From positions 1 to 50,365 of the forward strand of contig JAOACW010000002.1 in assembly GCA_026417625.1 (NCBI GenBank): a stretch of 50,365 nucleotides of DNA. Reading direction: 5' to 3'. Numbering within the stretch: the first letter of the stretch is position 1; the number at the start of each line of letters is the position of its first letter. Positions 25,232 to 35,241 of this stretch are shown one piece after another. The translations under genes were made by a program, and so were the position numbers. Origin of the DNA: Syntrophales bacterium (GTDB taxonomy: Bacteria; Desulfobacterota; Syntrophia; Syntrophales; UBA8958). The notes under the pieces are model-generated. The model searched no databases. It saw only the letters and a list, made by a program, of their open reading frames with translations, and was not told the DNA's origin.

Positions 25232-26361
25232 CTTCCCTTTAATCTATCGATTTCAGAGATAAGTTCTCCTATGGAGGGTAACACTTTCATTCCTATTCTA
25301 AGGGTGAGAACACGTTCACAAAACTCCGGAAAGCCATGCAGCTTCACCTCGTCTTTCTCCGTGGTTATAACGTAGTCTGGGGGCTTTTCTTTGAGGGTGT
25401 TTTGGATAAAGGTAATGTCATTTGGTTCATATCGATGGTGATCTGGAAACACCAAGAATGATACCAATTCACAACCGAGAGTTTCAAGGGTTTTTCTGAA
25501 AGATTGGGGAACAGCTATTCCCGTAAACGCCGAAACTTTTTTCCCCTTCAGAATATCAAGTGGATATGTGTTTCCTGTGGAGTATGATACGAGGTCAATG
25601 GGATAGCGAGAGCCATGGAAGATAGGTATTTCCTGAAGGGCGAATCTCTCTAGTACTTCTTGGATACATGGTGGGATGGATCCCTCCGAAGCGTCTTCTT
25701 CACCTGTAAGTATAAGAATGTCAGCCCTTTTAATGGCTTTAAGGGGTTCTCTTAATGGCCCTGCAGGGAGGATCCAGCCGTTCCCAAAACCTCGGCGTTT
25801 GTCAATGAGTAGTATATTTACATTCCGATGCAATTTCCGGTGTTGAAAGGCATCGTCAAGGATTATGTAATCTACTTGGAATAGTTCGATTGCCCTCTGA
25901 CCGGCTAAATGGCGGTTGAGACAGACGATAATAGGGATATCTCTCAATCTCCTCGCCATGAGTGCAGGTTCATCACCCAAGATTTCTGGATTTAGATTTT
26001 TGTCTGCCCCACCATAGATCACATTCAACCCGCTTTCCCTTTTTCTACCGTAACCCCTAGTGAGTATTACCGGGCGTTTGTTTTTTCCCCTGTAGGTTTG
26101 AGCTAGGGTGATCGCAAGAGGGGTTTTGCCCGTACCACCTACAGTGAGGTTTCCTATGCTTATCACGGGGCAGGGCAGGCGTTTTGGGGATAATATTGTA
26201 TTGTAGAGTATATTTCTTATTTCCACAGTGGCGCGATAAGCGATGGACAGAGGGGCAAGAAAAAGTAACATTGGTGATTTTCCCCTTCTGTACCAAATCC
26301 GCTCAAGCAGGACCTGTAGCGCATATGGTTTCGATATGTGAGTATTTTCATGTTTTCTCAT
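25228..26361 (-). CDS. lpxK: Tetraacyldisaccharide 4'-kinase
   Basis: LpxK phosphorylates the 4' position of the lipid A disaccharide at the inner membrane. The 377-residue protein has an N-terminal membrane-associated helix (LLFLAPLSIAYRATVEI) and the P-loop GNLTVGGTGKTPLA. Further blocks are RPVILTRGYGRK, DEPALMARR, IILDDAFQHRKLHRNVNILLID and FPDHHRYEPNDI, all typical. The start at 26361 (RKHENTHI) has AAAGG upstream; an earlier ATG at 26472 would lie deep within msbA. It overlaps msbA by 14 bases. Confidence 0.94.
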   Translation of the reverse strand: MRKHENTHISKPYALQVLLERIWYRRGKSPMLLFLAPLSIAYRATVEIRNILYNTILSPKRLPCPVISIGNLTVGGTGKTPLAITLAQTYRGKNKRPVILTRGYGRKRESGLNVIYGGADKNLNPEILGDEPALMARRLRDIPIIVCLNRHLAGQRAIELFQVDYIILDDAFQHRKLHRNVNILLIDKRRGFGNGWILPAGPLREPLKAIKRADILILTGEEDASEGSIPPCIQEVLERFALQEIPIFHGSRYPIDLVSYSTGNTYPLDILKGKKVSAFTGIAVPQSFRKTLETLGCELVSFLVFPDHHRYEPNDITFIQNTLKEKPPDYVITTEKDEVKLHGFPEFCERVLTLRIGMKVLPSIGELISEIDRLKGR

Positions 26362-28099
26362 GTACCTTTGTTGAGCGTTCTTCTTCTGCAAACTGTAGGT
26401 TGTAAAGTTTGTAGTATTCTCCTCTCTTCGCAAGGAGCTCTTCGTGGGTTCCCACTTCCACAATTTCACCATCCGTCATAACAACTATGCGATCCGCATT
26501 CCTTATCGTGGATAGTCGGTGGGCCACGAGTAAGGTGGTTTTCCCCTTCATCAGATTATCTAAAGCTTTTTGCACCTCTATTTCTGCTTCTGTATCTAGG
26601 GAAGAAGTGGCTTCATCGAGTATCAGTATGGGTGGATTTTTTAGAAGGGCTCTGGCAATGGCTATTCTCTGTCTTTCTCCACCGGAGAGTCTCGCCCCTT
26701 TTTCACCGATAATGGTATTGTAACCTTCGGGAAGTTCCATTATGAAATCATGGGCGTAGGCTGCTTTTGCAGCTTCGATTATCTCTTCATCTGTTCTGCT
26801 CATGTCCCCATAAGCGATGTTATTTTTTACTGTATCGTTGAAAAGGATCGTTTCCTGGGTAACGATTCCTATTTTTTGCCTCAGTGATGCTAGGTTGTAA
26901 TCTCGAATATCTCGACCGTCGATGAGTATTTGCCCTTCCGTTACGTCGTAGAAGCGGGGTATGAGGTTGACTAGGGTTGTTTTCCCGCCGCCACTCATAC
27001 CCACAAAAGCTACAATTTCGCTCGCTTTTATAAAGAGGTTTATGTTTTTCAACACTGGTTGAGAATCATAGGCAAAGGTTACATTGCGGAATTCTATACC
27101 TTCTTTGAGATCTTTCATTTCCACTGCATCTGGTTTGTCCTTAGTTTCTTCTTCGGTGTCTAGTATGTCAAAGACCCTCTGGGCACCAGCTATTCCCTGC
27201 TGTATTGTGTTGTTCACGTTTGTGAGCCTCTTTATAGGTTCGTAAAGCATAATTAATGCTGTTAGGAATGAAAAGAATGTTCCCGGTGTAGCTCCTCCTC
27301 TGATAACTTCATAGCCACCGTATGCCACAATAACTGCAATACCAATCCCACCGAGAAATTCCATGAAAGGACTGGAAGCCGCATGTATGGAGGTGGTTTT
27401 TATGTTCAGTTTGAACAGTTTTTCGTTCTCTTCAGCAAAACGTCTGTTTTCGTATTCCTCCATACCGAAAGCCTTTACTATTCTGGTTCCCGTGAAGGTT
27501 TCATGTAGTAGGGTGTTTAGGTTCCCCATCGTCATCTGAGATCGAAGAGCTACGTTCCTCATCTTTCTCCCAAACTGGGCGATGGGATAAACGACCAACG
27601 GGAGCACAAACGTAGCGATTATAGCTAGTTTCCAATTCCTATAGAAAATGACGAATATGAGTCCAATCAGAGTAAAGGTGTCTTTGAATAAGCTGGTTAT
27701 CGCTTCTGATACGGTGCTCTGGATGTATCCGACATCGTTAGTAATCCGAGACATGAGAACGCCAGTTGGATTTCTGGTGAAGAAGGAAAGGGATTGATTC
27801 TGGATTTTTCTGTAAAGCTCTCTTCTGAGGTCGGCAACGATCCTCAGGCCGATGTAGTTCATGATAACCACCTGACCATAACTGCAGAGTCCCTTTATGA
27901 GGTAGATACCCACAACAATAATAGGAATCCAAACTAGAGCCTTAAGATCCTTTTTAAAAAAAATGTCGTCCAGTGCTGGTTTTACGAGAAATGCAAGTGA
28001 TGACGTAGACACACCTACAACGAGCATACATAGGAGCGCCAGGAGGAATTTTGGAAGATGAGGTCTGGCGAGTTTTAGTAGTCTTTTAAATGTTTCCAT
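26348..28099 (-). CDS. msbA: Lipid A export ABC transporter, permease/ATP-binding protein
   Basis: MsbA flips core lipid A across the inner membrane. The 583-residue half-transporter has six membrane helices in about residues 15-310. The nucleotide-binding domain has Walker A GMSGGGKTTLVN, Q-loop QETILFND, signature LSGGERQRIAIARALL, Walker B ILILDEATSSLDTEAE and the H-loop VAHRLSTIRNAD. Its closeness to lpxB and lpxK, with gaps or overlaps of a few bases, supports lipid A as substrate. Confidence 0.95.
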   Translation of the reverse strand: METFKRLLKLARPHLPKFLLALLCMLVVGVSTSSLAFLVKPALDDIFFKKDLKALVWIPIIVVGIYLIKGLCSYGQVVIMNYIGLRIVADLRRELYRKIQNQSLSFFTRNPTGVLMSRITNDVGYIQSTVSEAITSLFKDTFTLIGLIFVIFYRNWKLAIIATFVLPLVVYPIAQFGRKMRNVALRSQMTMGNLNTLLHETFTGTRIVKAFGMEEYENRRFAEENEKLFKLNIKTTSIHAASSPFMEFLGGIGIAVIVAYGGYEVIRGGATPGTFFSFLTALIMLYEPIKRLTNVNNTIQQGIAGAQRVFDILDTEEETKDKPDAVEMKDLKEGIEFRNVTFAYDSQPVLKNINLFIKASEIVAFVGMSGGGKTTLVNLIPRFYDVTEGQILIDGRDIRDYNLASLRQKIGIVTQETILFNDTVKNNIAYGDMSRTDEEIIEAAKAAYAHDFIMELPEGYNTIIGEKGARLSGGERQRIAIARALLKNPPILILDEATSSLDTEAEIEVQKALDNLMKGKTTLLVAHRLSTIRNADRIVVMTDGEIVEVGTHEELLAKRGEYYKLYNLQFAEEERSTKVHEKT

Positions 28100-28101
28100 G
28101 G

Positions 28102-29235
28102 CTATAGAATTTCACGGACGAGAGCTGCCGCACGCTCGGAAGCACCCGGTTTTCCCAGTTTTTCTTTTATCTTTGATAGTTCCTTTATCATCGATTCTCT
28201 GTATCCTTCATCCATCAGGATTTTCATGGTTTCCTTCGCTATGTTTTCTGCTGTTGCCCTTTTTTGAACTAACTCAGGTACCACAGTTCTACCTGCTATT
28301 ATGTTCACGATACCTATGTGATCCACACGTACCAACATTCTACCAACCAGGTAGGTAAGGGGGGAAACTTTATACACGATAACCATGGGTTTTTCCATAA
28401 GGGCTGTTTCTAGGGTAGCTGTCCCCGAGGCCACGATGGCCACATCGGAAACTCCAAGCACATCATAGGTATTTTTTATAACTTCAATTTTTACACCCGG
28501 GTTTTTTAGCATTTCTTCGAAAATATTTAAAGACAATGTGCTTGCAGGGGGAAGAAGGAACTGGAGCGAATTTGTTTTTGATTCCATTATCCGCGCCGCT
28601 TCCATCATTACCGGAAGGATTCTTTTGATCTCGCTTTCTCTGCTACCCGGGAGCAAAGCTACTGTTTTTCGGCTTTCCTCTAACCCTAGCCGTTTTATTA
28701 TTTCCTTCGGGTCGGATTGGGTTCTCACAATGTCCAGTAAGGGATGGCCAACAAATGTGGCCGTTACCCCGTATCTCGCGTAGAATTCTTCCTCAAAGGG
28801 AAAGATGACGGCTATTTTATCCACGTATTTCTTTATCTTTTTGATGCGGTACGTTCTCCATGCCCATACCTGGGGACTTATGTAGTAGAACACCTTTGTG
28901 TTAAGTGACTTGGCCACTTTGGCAAGGTGAATGTTAAACTCTGGGTAGTCAATTAGAATTACAAGGGATGGTTTTTTTTCCTTCAGGAATTTGATTATTT
29001 TTCGTCTCACTTTAAGTATATATGAGAGACTTGAAAATACTTCAGTAAATCCTACCACAGCGAGATGGGATACATGGGCAATGAGGTCTACCCCCTCACC
29101 CTGCATATAATCCCCACCTATCCCTGAAAATTTCAGGTCACCGTATTTCTTCAATGCTTTCACGAGTAGCGAGCCATGGAGATCGCCGGAGGCTTCTCCC
29201 GCAACGATTAAGACATGTTTTTCCCTTTTCATCAC
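28102..29235 (-). CDS. lpxB: Lipid-A-disaccharide synthase
   Basis: LpxB condenses UDP-2,3-diacylglucosamine with lipid X to make the lipid A disaccharide. The 377-residue GT19 enzyme opens VLIVAGEASGDLHG, then FSGIGGDYMQGEGV. YYISPQVWAWRTYRIKKIKK and FVGHPLLD are core motifs, and LLPGSRESEIKRILPVM and ASGTATLETALMEKPMVIVY form the C-terminal nucleotide site. It overlaps the oxidoreductase gene upstream by one base. Confidence 0.96.
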   Translation of the reverse strand: MMKREKHVLIVAGEASGDLHGSLLVKALKKYGDLKFSGIGGDYMQGEGVDLIAHVSHLAVVGFTEVFSSLSYILKVRRKIIKFLKEKKPSLVILIDYPEFNIHLAKVAKSLNTKVFYYISPQVWAWRTYRIKKIKKYVDKIAVIFPFEEEFYARYGVTATFVGHPLLDIVRTQSDPKEIIKRLGLEESRKTVALLPGSRESEIKRILPVMMEAARIMESKTNSLQFLLPPASTLSLNIFEEMLKNPGVKIEVIKNTYDVLGVSDVAIVASGTATLETALMEKPMVIVYKVSPLTYLVGRMLVRVDHIGIVNIIAGRTVVPELVQKRATAENIAKETMKILMDEGYRESMIKELSKIKEKLGKPGASERAAALVREIL

Positions 29236-30182
29236 TACTCCGGTTGTGGAGGTACCGTTTTCATTTGGGATATGATTTCCAGGGCGAGTGCCAAGGATCG
29301 CCGACCGTCATAGCCTGAAACTTGTGGGGGTCTCCTGTTTTTGACACAGCTTACGAAGCTTTTTATTTCCTCCTCGAGGGGATCGTGTTTAGGGATATCA
29401 GGTGTTAAATTCTTTATGAGCCATTTTCCATCCTTATCCTTTATGCGCCCTAAGGATACGAGCTCTCTTTTTGCATAATCAACGGAGTGGTATCCCTCAG
29501 GTCCGAAAAAGCGGATTTTCTGCAGAGTTTTTCCCGTTACACGACTGGCAGTGATGTTAGCTACACAACCATCCTCGAAGGTTAGGCGCACGTTAGCTAT
29601 GTCCACTTTGTCGGAAAGCACGGGAATACCCACAGCTTCCACTTTAGTTACAGGGGATTTACTGAAGTGGAGTATGATGTCCAGATCGTGAATCATGAGA
29701 TCTAGGATAACATCCACATCTGTTCCTCTTTCGAAGAAGGGATGAAGTCGGTGGGCTTCAATGAACAATGGTTTTTCTATTACGCTTCTTAGGGCAACAA
29801 CTGCTGGATTGAATCTTTCCACAAAGCCTACTTGAAGGACCTTTCCACTTTTCTCTGCTATATCGATAAGCTCATCTGCCTCTTCTAGAGTTGTGGTTAT
29901 GGGTTTTTCCACAAGCACGTCTACACCTGCGCAAAGAAAATCTCTCGCAATGAAATAGTGAGAGACGGTAGGCACAGCTATACTTACAGCATCAACCTGC
30001 CCCAACAGCTCTCGGTAGTCAATGTAGGGTTTGCATTTGAACCTCTGTGCTGCAGTTTCAGCTCGCTCAGGTATTATGTCCACCACCCCTACAATGTGAC
30101 AATCGGAGAGTTTCTCGTATTTCTGTAGATGATACGTGCCGAGGTGTCCTACACCTACAACGCCGATTCTAACCCTGTCCAT
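29235..30182 (-). CDS. Gfo/Idh/MocA oxidoreductase, GnnA-like by position
   Basis: A 315-residue NAD(P)-dependent oxidoreductase. RIGVVGVGHLGTYHLQKY is the Rossmann dinucleotide loop, VDVLVEKPITTTLEEADEL carries the conserved EKP with its catalytic lysine, and LQVGFVERFNPAV is the next family block. It sits precisely between lpxA and lpxB, overlapping each by one base. In Acidithiobacillus, GnnA (same family) lies in this position and oxidises the 3-OH of UDP-GlcNAc before GnnB transamination. That would make lipid A with 3-amino sugars and amide-linked primary chains. The WbpE/GnnB-like gene at 19260 could be the partner. Similar genes occur in other deltaproteobacterial lpx operons. The role is inferred. 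Confidence 0.85.
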   Translation of the reverse strand: MDRVRIGVVGVGHLGTYHLQKYEKLSDCHIVGVVDIIPERAETAAQRFKCKPYIDYRELLGQVDAVSIAVPTVSHYFIARDFLCAGVDVLVEKPITTTLEEADELIDIAEKSGKVLQVGFVERFNPAVVALRSVIEKPLFIEAHRLHPFFERGTDVDVILDLMIHDLDIILHFSKSPVTKVEAVGIPVLSDKVDIANVRLTFEDGCVANITASRVTGKTLQKIRFFGPEGYHSVDYAKRELVSLGRIKDKDGKWLIKNLTPDIPKHDPLEEEIKSFVSCVKNRRPPQVSGYDGRRSLALALEIISQMKTVPPQPE

Positions 30183-30955
30183 TAACGTGTGATACCCCTC
30201 TGGGAGTTTTCGATAAATGAAAGCAGATGGCGTACCTCTGGTATATCTTCTACCTCATTTTTTACCTTTTCCAGGGCTGTCTTGAGAAGCAATTTTGAGC
30301 GAAATATTATCCTGTAGGCTTTTTTTAGCGCTGCTATTGTGTCTTCTTTGAAACCCCGCCGTTTGAGTCCCACCATATTTAGTCCATAAAGTCTGGCCAT
30401 ATTTCCTGCAGCCATTACGTAAGGGGGTATATCCCTTGAGACGGCTGAACACCCCCCCACAAAGGCATGCGCCCCTATTCTCGTGAACTGATGAACACCA
30501 GTTAATCCACCTATGATCGCATAATCTTCTACATGGATGTGACCTGCCAAATTTGCAGCGTTGGCCATAATCACATGATTTCCTAGCTTGCAGTTGTGTG
30601 CTATGTGACAGTAGGCCATTATAAGATTGTGATCTCCCATCATTGTTACCCCGATATCCTGAGCTGTTGCCCGATGAATAGTGACAAATTCACGAATGGT
30701 GTTGTAGTTGCCTATAATTACTCTTGTCTTTTCACCCCTGAACTTGAGGTCCTGTGGTTCTGCCCCAATGGAGGCGAACTGATAAATACGGCAGCCTTCT
30801 CCTATATCTGTGTGGGCTTGGATAACCACATGAGGTCCAATTACTGTATTTTTGCCGATGTTTACATCTGGGCCTATAACGGCATAAGGTCCTATTTCTA
30901 CATCTCCATCGATGTTTGCTTTCGGTGAGACGATTGCAGTTGGGTGGATCTTCAT
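30182..30955 (-). CDS. lpxA: Acyl-ACP--UDP-N-acetylglucosamine O-acyltransferase (LpxA)
   Basis: LpxA starts lipid A synthesis by adding a hydroxyacyl chain to the 3 position of UDP-GlcNAc (or to the 3-amino group of UDP-GlcNAc3N in some species). The 257-residue protein has a left-handed beta helix of hexapeptide repeats, beginning [20 protein letters not shown]. The active-site stretch is [13 protein letters not shown], with the catalytic histidine at about residue 120. A C-terminal helical region ([20 protein letters not shown]) completes it. It overlaps lpxD by four bases and the oxidoreductase by one. Sugar selectivity is not decided here. Confidence 0.95.
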   Translation of the reverse strand: MKIHPTAIVSPKANIDGDVEIGPYAVIGPDVNIGKNTVIGPHVVIQAHTDIGEGCRIYQFASIGAEPQDLKFRGEKTRVIIGNYNTIREFVTIHRATAQDIGVTMMGDHNLIMAYCHIAHNCKLGNHVIMANAANLAGHIHVEDYAIIGGLTGVHQFTRIGAHAFVGGCSAVSRDIPPYVMAAGNMARLYGLNMVGLKRRGFKEDTIAALKKAYRIIFRSKLLLKTALEKVKNEVEDIPEVRHLLSFIENSQRGITR

Positions 30956-31992
30956 TTTCCCTTTTCCTCAAGTTTTTTTTCCAGCTCTTCTATTTTCTGG
31001 GAGAGTGTGTTCACTGTTTTTAAAAGCCCTGGCAATTTTGGTAAGGATGAGGCTGTACGCAGCCATTCACGGTACGGTTGATGTGGGGCACCCGCAATGA
31101 TGTTTCTCGGTTTAACATCTTTATGGACACCACACCTCGCCGCAATCATTGTACCATCCCCGATAGAGATATGGCCGACAATACCGGCCTGTCCCCCGAT
31201 TACCACTCCCCGTCCTATCTTAGTGCTACCAGAAATGCCTACCTGACCTGCGATAACACTATTTTCGCCAATTACCACGTTGTGGGCGACCTGGACGAGA
31301 TTGTCAATCTTGACCCCCCTCTTGATCCAAGTTTTACCTATGGTACCTCTATCTATAGTGGTATTAGCCCCTATCTCCACATCATCGTCGATTTGAACGA
31401 TACCTGTCTGGGGTATCTTGATGTTTTCCTGACCGGGTTTGGCAAAACCAAAACCATCGCTGCCTATTACAGCACCCGCATGTATGATAACCCTTTTTCC
31501 TATAATGGAATTTCTGTAAATGGTAACGTTTGGGTAAATGATCGTATTTTCTCCCACCACCACATCATGGTCGAGAAAGACACCGGGGTACAGGACTACA
31601 CCTTTTTCCACCCTGGTTCTTTCGCCGATAAAGCAGAAGGGGAAAACTGTAGCCTCCGGTGAAACGCAGGCGTTCTTTGCTATCCATGCCTTTTCGCTAG
31701 TGTAAGGAGATAGTTTTTCTTGCGGATGAAATAACCTGAGAAGTAATCCGAAGGCAGTGTATGGGTCGTCTACAACGACAAGATTCCTATTTGGGATCAA
31801 GGTATCCCGAGAAACAACAATTGCCGTCGCTTTTGTTGTGAGGGCTTTTTTTCTGTACCGCGGGTTGGCCACAAAAGTAATATCCCCCTCGCCCGCCTCA
31901 TCGATACCCCGGACCGCACGTATAATCGCCTCTTCCTCGCCAACGAGGTCACCCATCAGGTAAGTGGCTATTTCTCTCAGAGTAAATTCCAT
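30952..31992 (-). CDS. lpxD: UDP-3-O-acylglucosamine N-acyltransferase
   Basis: LpxD adds the second primary hydroxyacyl chain to the glucosamine nitrogen. The 346-residue length matches LpxD. The N-terminal uridine-binding domain ([15 protein letters not shown]) is followed by a hexapeptide-repeat beta helix, with [10 protein letters not shown] and [18 protein letters not shown] containing the likely catalytic histidine. The C-terminus is a predicted coiled helix ([18 protein letters not shown]). It is five bases from skp. In many relatives fabZ lies between lpxD and lpxA; here the two genes overlap directly. Confidence 0.95.
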   Translation of the reverse strand: MEFTLREIATYLMGDLVGEEEAIIRAVRGIDEAGEGDITFVANPRYRKKALTTKATAIVVSRDTLIPNRNLVVVDDPYTAFGLLLRLFHPQEKLSPYTSEKAWIAKNACVSPEATVFPFCFIGERTRVEKGVVLYPGVFLDHDVVVGENTIIYPNVTIYRNSIIGKRVIIHAGAVIGSDGFGFAKPGQENIKIPQTGIVQIDDDVEIGANTTIDRGTIGKTWIKRGVKIDNLVQVAHNVVIGENSVIAGQVGISGSTKIGRGVVIGGQAGIVGHISIGDGTMIAARCGVHKDVKPRNIIAGAPHQPYREWLRTASSLPKLPGLLKTVNTLSQKIEELEKKLEEKGK

Positions 31993-31997
31993 TTCGG

Positions 31998-32531
31998 CTA
32001 CTTCTTCTCTTTATAAGTTTTGTTGAACTCTTCGAGTACTTTACGAGTTATATTTCTCTCTTTGTCAAAATAAACTATAGGAATGGTACTTATGTCCATT
32101 ATTAGCGTGAACTGTTCCTTTTCACCCAGGCTTTGGATGATCTTTATGATTTCGGGGTAGTATTTATTGAAAAGCTCCTGCCGGCGAGACTGCATCTCAT
32201 CGTTTGCGTCCTTCACCATATCTTGATAAGCACGAAACTCTTTCTGGTATGCTTGTTCCTTCTCTCTCAGCACTTTTTCCTTGAGTATGGGGCGCTGTTT
32301 CTCCAGCTCATCCTTCATCTTTTGTAACTCTTTTTCCTTTTGCTCAATGGCTGCTTTGTTCTTTTCATATATTTTTTTCAGATCTTCGTTTGCCGCTTTG
32401 CCCGCCTCCGATGCAACCAGCACTTCTTCTACGTTGACTATCCCTATTTTTTCGGGAACGGCGAATGCGGGAAGTGACAAAATGATGAATATAACTACTG
32501 TTAATCCCACTACCCTTAGATATTTTTTCAT
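31998..32531 (-). CDS. skp: OmpH/Skp periplasmic chaperone
   Basis: Skp shields unfolded outer-membrane proteins in the periplasm on the way to BamA. The 177-residue protein has a signal peptide (LRVVGLTVVIFIILSLPAFA) and a mature start KIGIVNVEEVL, as is typical. A long charged helical stretch (about residues 50-120) forms the coiled-coil tentacles. The ATG at 32531 has GGAGG six bases ahead; the ATG at 32546 lies upstream of that site. It follows bamA by 37 bases and precedes lpxD by five. Confidence 0.9.
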   Translation of the reverse strand: MKKYLRVVGLTVVIFIILSLPAFAVPEKIGIVNVEEVLVASEAGKAANEDLKKIYEKNKAAIEQKEKELQKMKDELEKQRPILKEKVLREKEQAYQKEFRAYQDMVKDANDEMQSRRQELFNKYYPEIIKIIQSLGEKEQFTLIMDISTIPIVYFDKERNITRKVLEEFNKTYKEKK

Positions 32532-32568
32532 GATTGCCTCCTTCATGTGATTGAAATTTTACTTTCCT

Positions 32569-35241
32569 TTACATAAACATACCAATTGTGAATTCCCATC
32601 TGTACGGTTCCTCTCCTTCTTTTCGATCTAGTACATATCCCCATTCGAGACGGAGAGGACCAATGGGCGAATACCAACGTACTCCAATTCCTGCTGTTTT
32701 TCTCATATCGTCAAAATGATATCCTTTTTCCCAGGCGTTTCCCGTATCGAAAAATACTACACCTTTCAAGCCGGCATTCTTCACGAGAGGAAATATTAGT
32801 TCCGCGTTGTATACCATCATAGTTTCTCCACCAATGACATCTCCAGTTTCGGGATCCTTGGGACCTACGTATCTTAGCCCCCGTATGCTTGTTATACCCC
32901 CAACGTAAAATTTCTCATACACCGGAATACGTTTACCTTCATGCCCCTGAAGATAACCTATTTTACCCCTTATGTTGAATACACAGTCAAGGGGGAGAGA
33001 AAAGTACCACGAGGATTTTACTATGTATTTATCGAATTCATTTGTGCCACCTAGTACGCCGCCCGCGTGCAACCAAGATATACTGTTTATGCTGCCTTTT
33101 GAGGGAAAGAACACATCGTCAGTGGTGTTTCTGGTTAGACCCAATTCAGCACTGCTTGTGGTACTTGTACCTTCCTGTTCTTTTATATATTTGGATGCAT
33201 TCTGCTGGATATTTTTGACAGTGGCACTGTAGAAGCTGTAACTGATGGAACCATAAATTCTCTCCCACAGTGGATAACTCAGTGTTACGCTGAATCCACG
33301 GGGGTACACGTCATAAGTGTCATAGTAGTAGTAAGAGTTCCACAGATCAAACTTGCTCCAGAGAGGGATATCGAACAGCCATGGTTCTATAAAACTCAAT
33401 TCATAATATTTGGAGACAGAACCCAAGGTGGCCTTAAGAGATAGTGTCTGTCCTCTCCCGAATAGATTTTGCTGGGCAATCTGGGCCATAAACATGGCGC
33501 GCTGCTGGGCACTGTAACCAGCACCTATGCTTAATATACCGGTTGGCTTTTCCTTGACGCGGATGTTTAGATCAGTTTGCATTGGTTCAAGACCCCGGGC
33601 TGTTTGAAAATCGATTTCTTCGAAGTAGTGGAGTCTTTCTAGGTTTCTGTAACTTTCCTTGAGTTTTGTACTGTTGTAAAGGTCTCCCTCCACAACTGAA
33701 AGCATCCTCCTTATAACTTTATCTCTCGTTTTTGTGTTCCCCGTGATGTTTATGCGGTTGAAATAAACGAGATGCCCTTTGGAGATTTCGTACGTAATGT
33801 CCACAGATTGTTCCTTCTCGTTAACATATGTTTTTGGTGTTACTTCTGCATATGCAAATCCTTCATCGTTGCATACCTGTGTGAGGTACTCTATGTCTTT
33901 TATAACTGATTCTCTGTCGAAGAAGATTTTTTTTGGCAATTTCAGATTTTCTATGAGTTTGTCCCGGGGTGTTGAAATCTCATCACCCTGTATCACTACC
34001 TTGCCAACTTTAAATTTCACTCCCTCATTTATGTGTATCTTCACATAAATGCCTTTTTTGTCAAATGTGATCTCTGGTTCGCCAACCTGGGCTTGGATGA
34101 AACCGTGATTCATGTAGAAAGCCCTCAGTTTGTGGATGTCTTGATTGAGCTGGTCTTTCTTCAGGGTTCCCGAATCGGTGAGAAAGTAGAAAAACCCTTT
34201 TTCAGAGGTGGTCATTATCTTTTTAAGTTCCTTGTCTGTGAAGGATTGATTACCTATAAAGGTGATCTTTCTGATGTACAGTTTCTCGTTTTCCTTGATC
34301 TGGAAAACTACGCGAACGTTTTTGTCCTTTACCTTTTCTGTTGTATACGTTATTTCTGCATTGTAGTATCCTTTGTTGTCGTAGAGGATTTTCATCTTTT
34401 CTATAGAAGATACGATCTTTTCCTCATTGAGGGGCTGGCTTTTCTTGAATGTCAGGGCATCCTCCAGACTCTTTGAGTCTAAAACTTTGTTTCCTTTAAA
34501 GACCACGTCGGTTACCAGTCCCTTTTCTTTTAAAAGGAATGCGACGACTTTTCCCTCAGGTGTGTCTGTAACGTCGACAACCACATCTTCAAAGTAACCC
34601 AAACGATATATGGATTTTATGTCCTCGGCAATAAGGGATTCGGAGAAAATCTTGCCCGGCGAGCTTTTTATTACAGAGACGATTGCGGCGTTTTCTATGG
34701 TTTTATTACCTTTAATCTCAATGCTGGAGATTTTCAGTTTGTACAGAATGTCTCCAAGAATTTGTTCGGCAAGTTTAGTGGCGAGCACGGGAATATTTTC
34801 TACTCCTTTTCCCTGTGTGGTTCGCAGAGACATCTTTTTACCCGTAGCAGTATCCGTGACCCTTGCATCTATGTTTATTTGATTGCCTATTTCAACCATA
34901 CTTCCTGTTACGATGTGACTTGCCCCCAGTTCTCTGCCCTTGGAGAGAAGGAAACTTTCATGTGAAGTTTTCCCTGCTGTTAATCCGAATATAGTTTTTT
35001 TGTCCACCAGCTCCACCTTTCTCGATTTTAGAAGTTCTCGATTGAGAGCATCGTACAGTACTTCTTGGAGAAAAGGGATGTTCTGTTTGCTGTACACATT
35101 GAAGGGGAAAAGGGCTACTTTTACCTTGTCCATCGCATATGCGCTGGAGGAAATAGCTAACCAAATCAAAGGTAAAAGAGAAAATAGGAGGAAAATATTG
35201 ATTCTAATCAAGGATCTGTTCTGACGTGAGGATTTTTCCAT
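32569..35241 (-). CDS. bamA: Outer membrane protein assembly factor BamA with extra N-terminal domain
   Basis: BamA inserts beta-barrel proteins into the outer membrane. The 890-residue protein has a signal peptide (cleavage after SAYA, residue 36). An added domain of about 130 residues (37-168) has the look of TolB-N/FlgO-type domains, with VALFPFNVYS, RKVELVDKK and ASHIVTGSMVEIGN. Five POTRA repeats then start near 171 (IEIKGNK, VVFKGNK, ITFIGNQ, VVIQGDE, INITGNT). The 16-strand barrel follows from about residue 560, including KFYVGGITSIRGLRYVGP, with the lid-loop VRGL/IRGLR form, and the end GPLRLEWGYVLDRK. E. coli BamA (about 810 residues) lacks the added domain. The gene overlaps lolD by 38 bases. 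Confidence 0.93.
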   Translation of the reverse strand: MEKSSRQNRSLIRINIFLLFSLLPLIWLAISSSAYAMDKVKVALFPFNVYSKQNIPFLQEVLYDALNRELLKSRKVELVDKKTIFGLTAGKTSHESFLLSKGRELGASHIVTGSMVEIGNQINIDARVTDTATGKKMSLRTTQGKGVENIPVLATKLAEQILGDILYKLKISSIEIKGNKTIENAAIVSVIKSSPGKIFSESLIAEDIKSIYRLGYFEDVVVDVTDTPEGKVVAFLLKEKGLVTDVVFKGNKVLDSKSLEDALTFKKSQPLNEEKIVSSIEKMKILYDNKGYYNAEITYTTEKVKDKNVRVVFQIKENEKLYIRKITFIGNQSFTDKELKKIMTTSEKGFFYFLTDSGTLKKDQLNQDIHKLRAFYMNHGFIQAQVGEPEITFDKKGIYVKIHINEGVKFKVGKVVIQGDEISTPRDKLIENLKLPKKIFFDRESVIKDIEYLTQVCNDEGFAYAEVTPKTYVNEKEQSVDITYEISKGHLVYFNRINITGNTKTRDKVIRRMLSVVEGDLYNSTKLKESYRNLERLHYFEEIDFQTARGLEPMQTDLNIRVKEKPTGILSIGAGYSAQQRAMFMAQIAQQNLFGRGQTLSLKATLGSVSKYYELSFIEPWLFDIPLWSKFDLWNSYYYYDTYDVYPRGFSVTLSYPLWERIYGSISYSFYSATVKNIQQNASKYIKEQEGTSTTSSAELGLTRNTTDDVFFPSKGSINSISWLHAGGVLGGTNEFDKYIVKSSWYFSLPLDCVFNIRGKIGYLQGHEGKRIPVYEKFYVGGITSIRGLRYVGPKDPETGDVIGGETMMVYNAELIFPLVKNAGLKGVVFFDTGNAWEKGYHFDDMRKTAGIGVRWYSPIGPLRLEWGYVLDRKEGEEPYRWEFTIGMFM

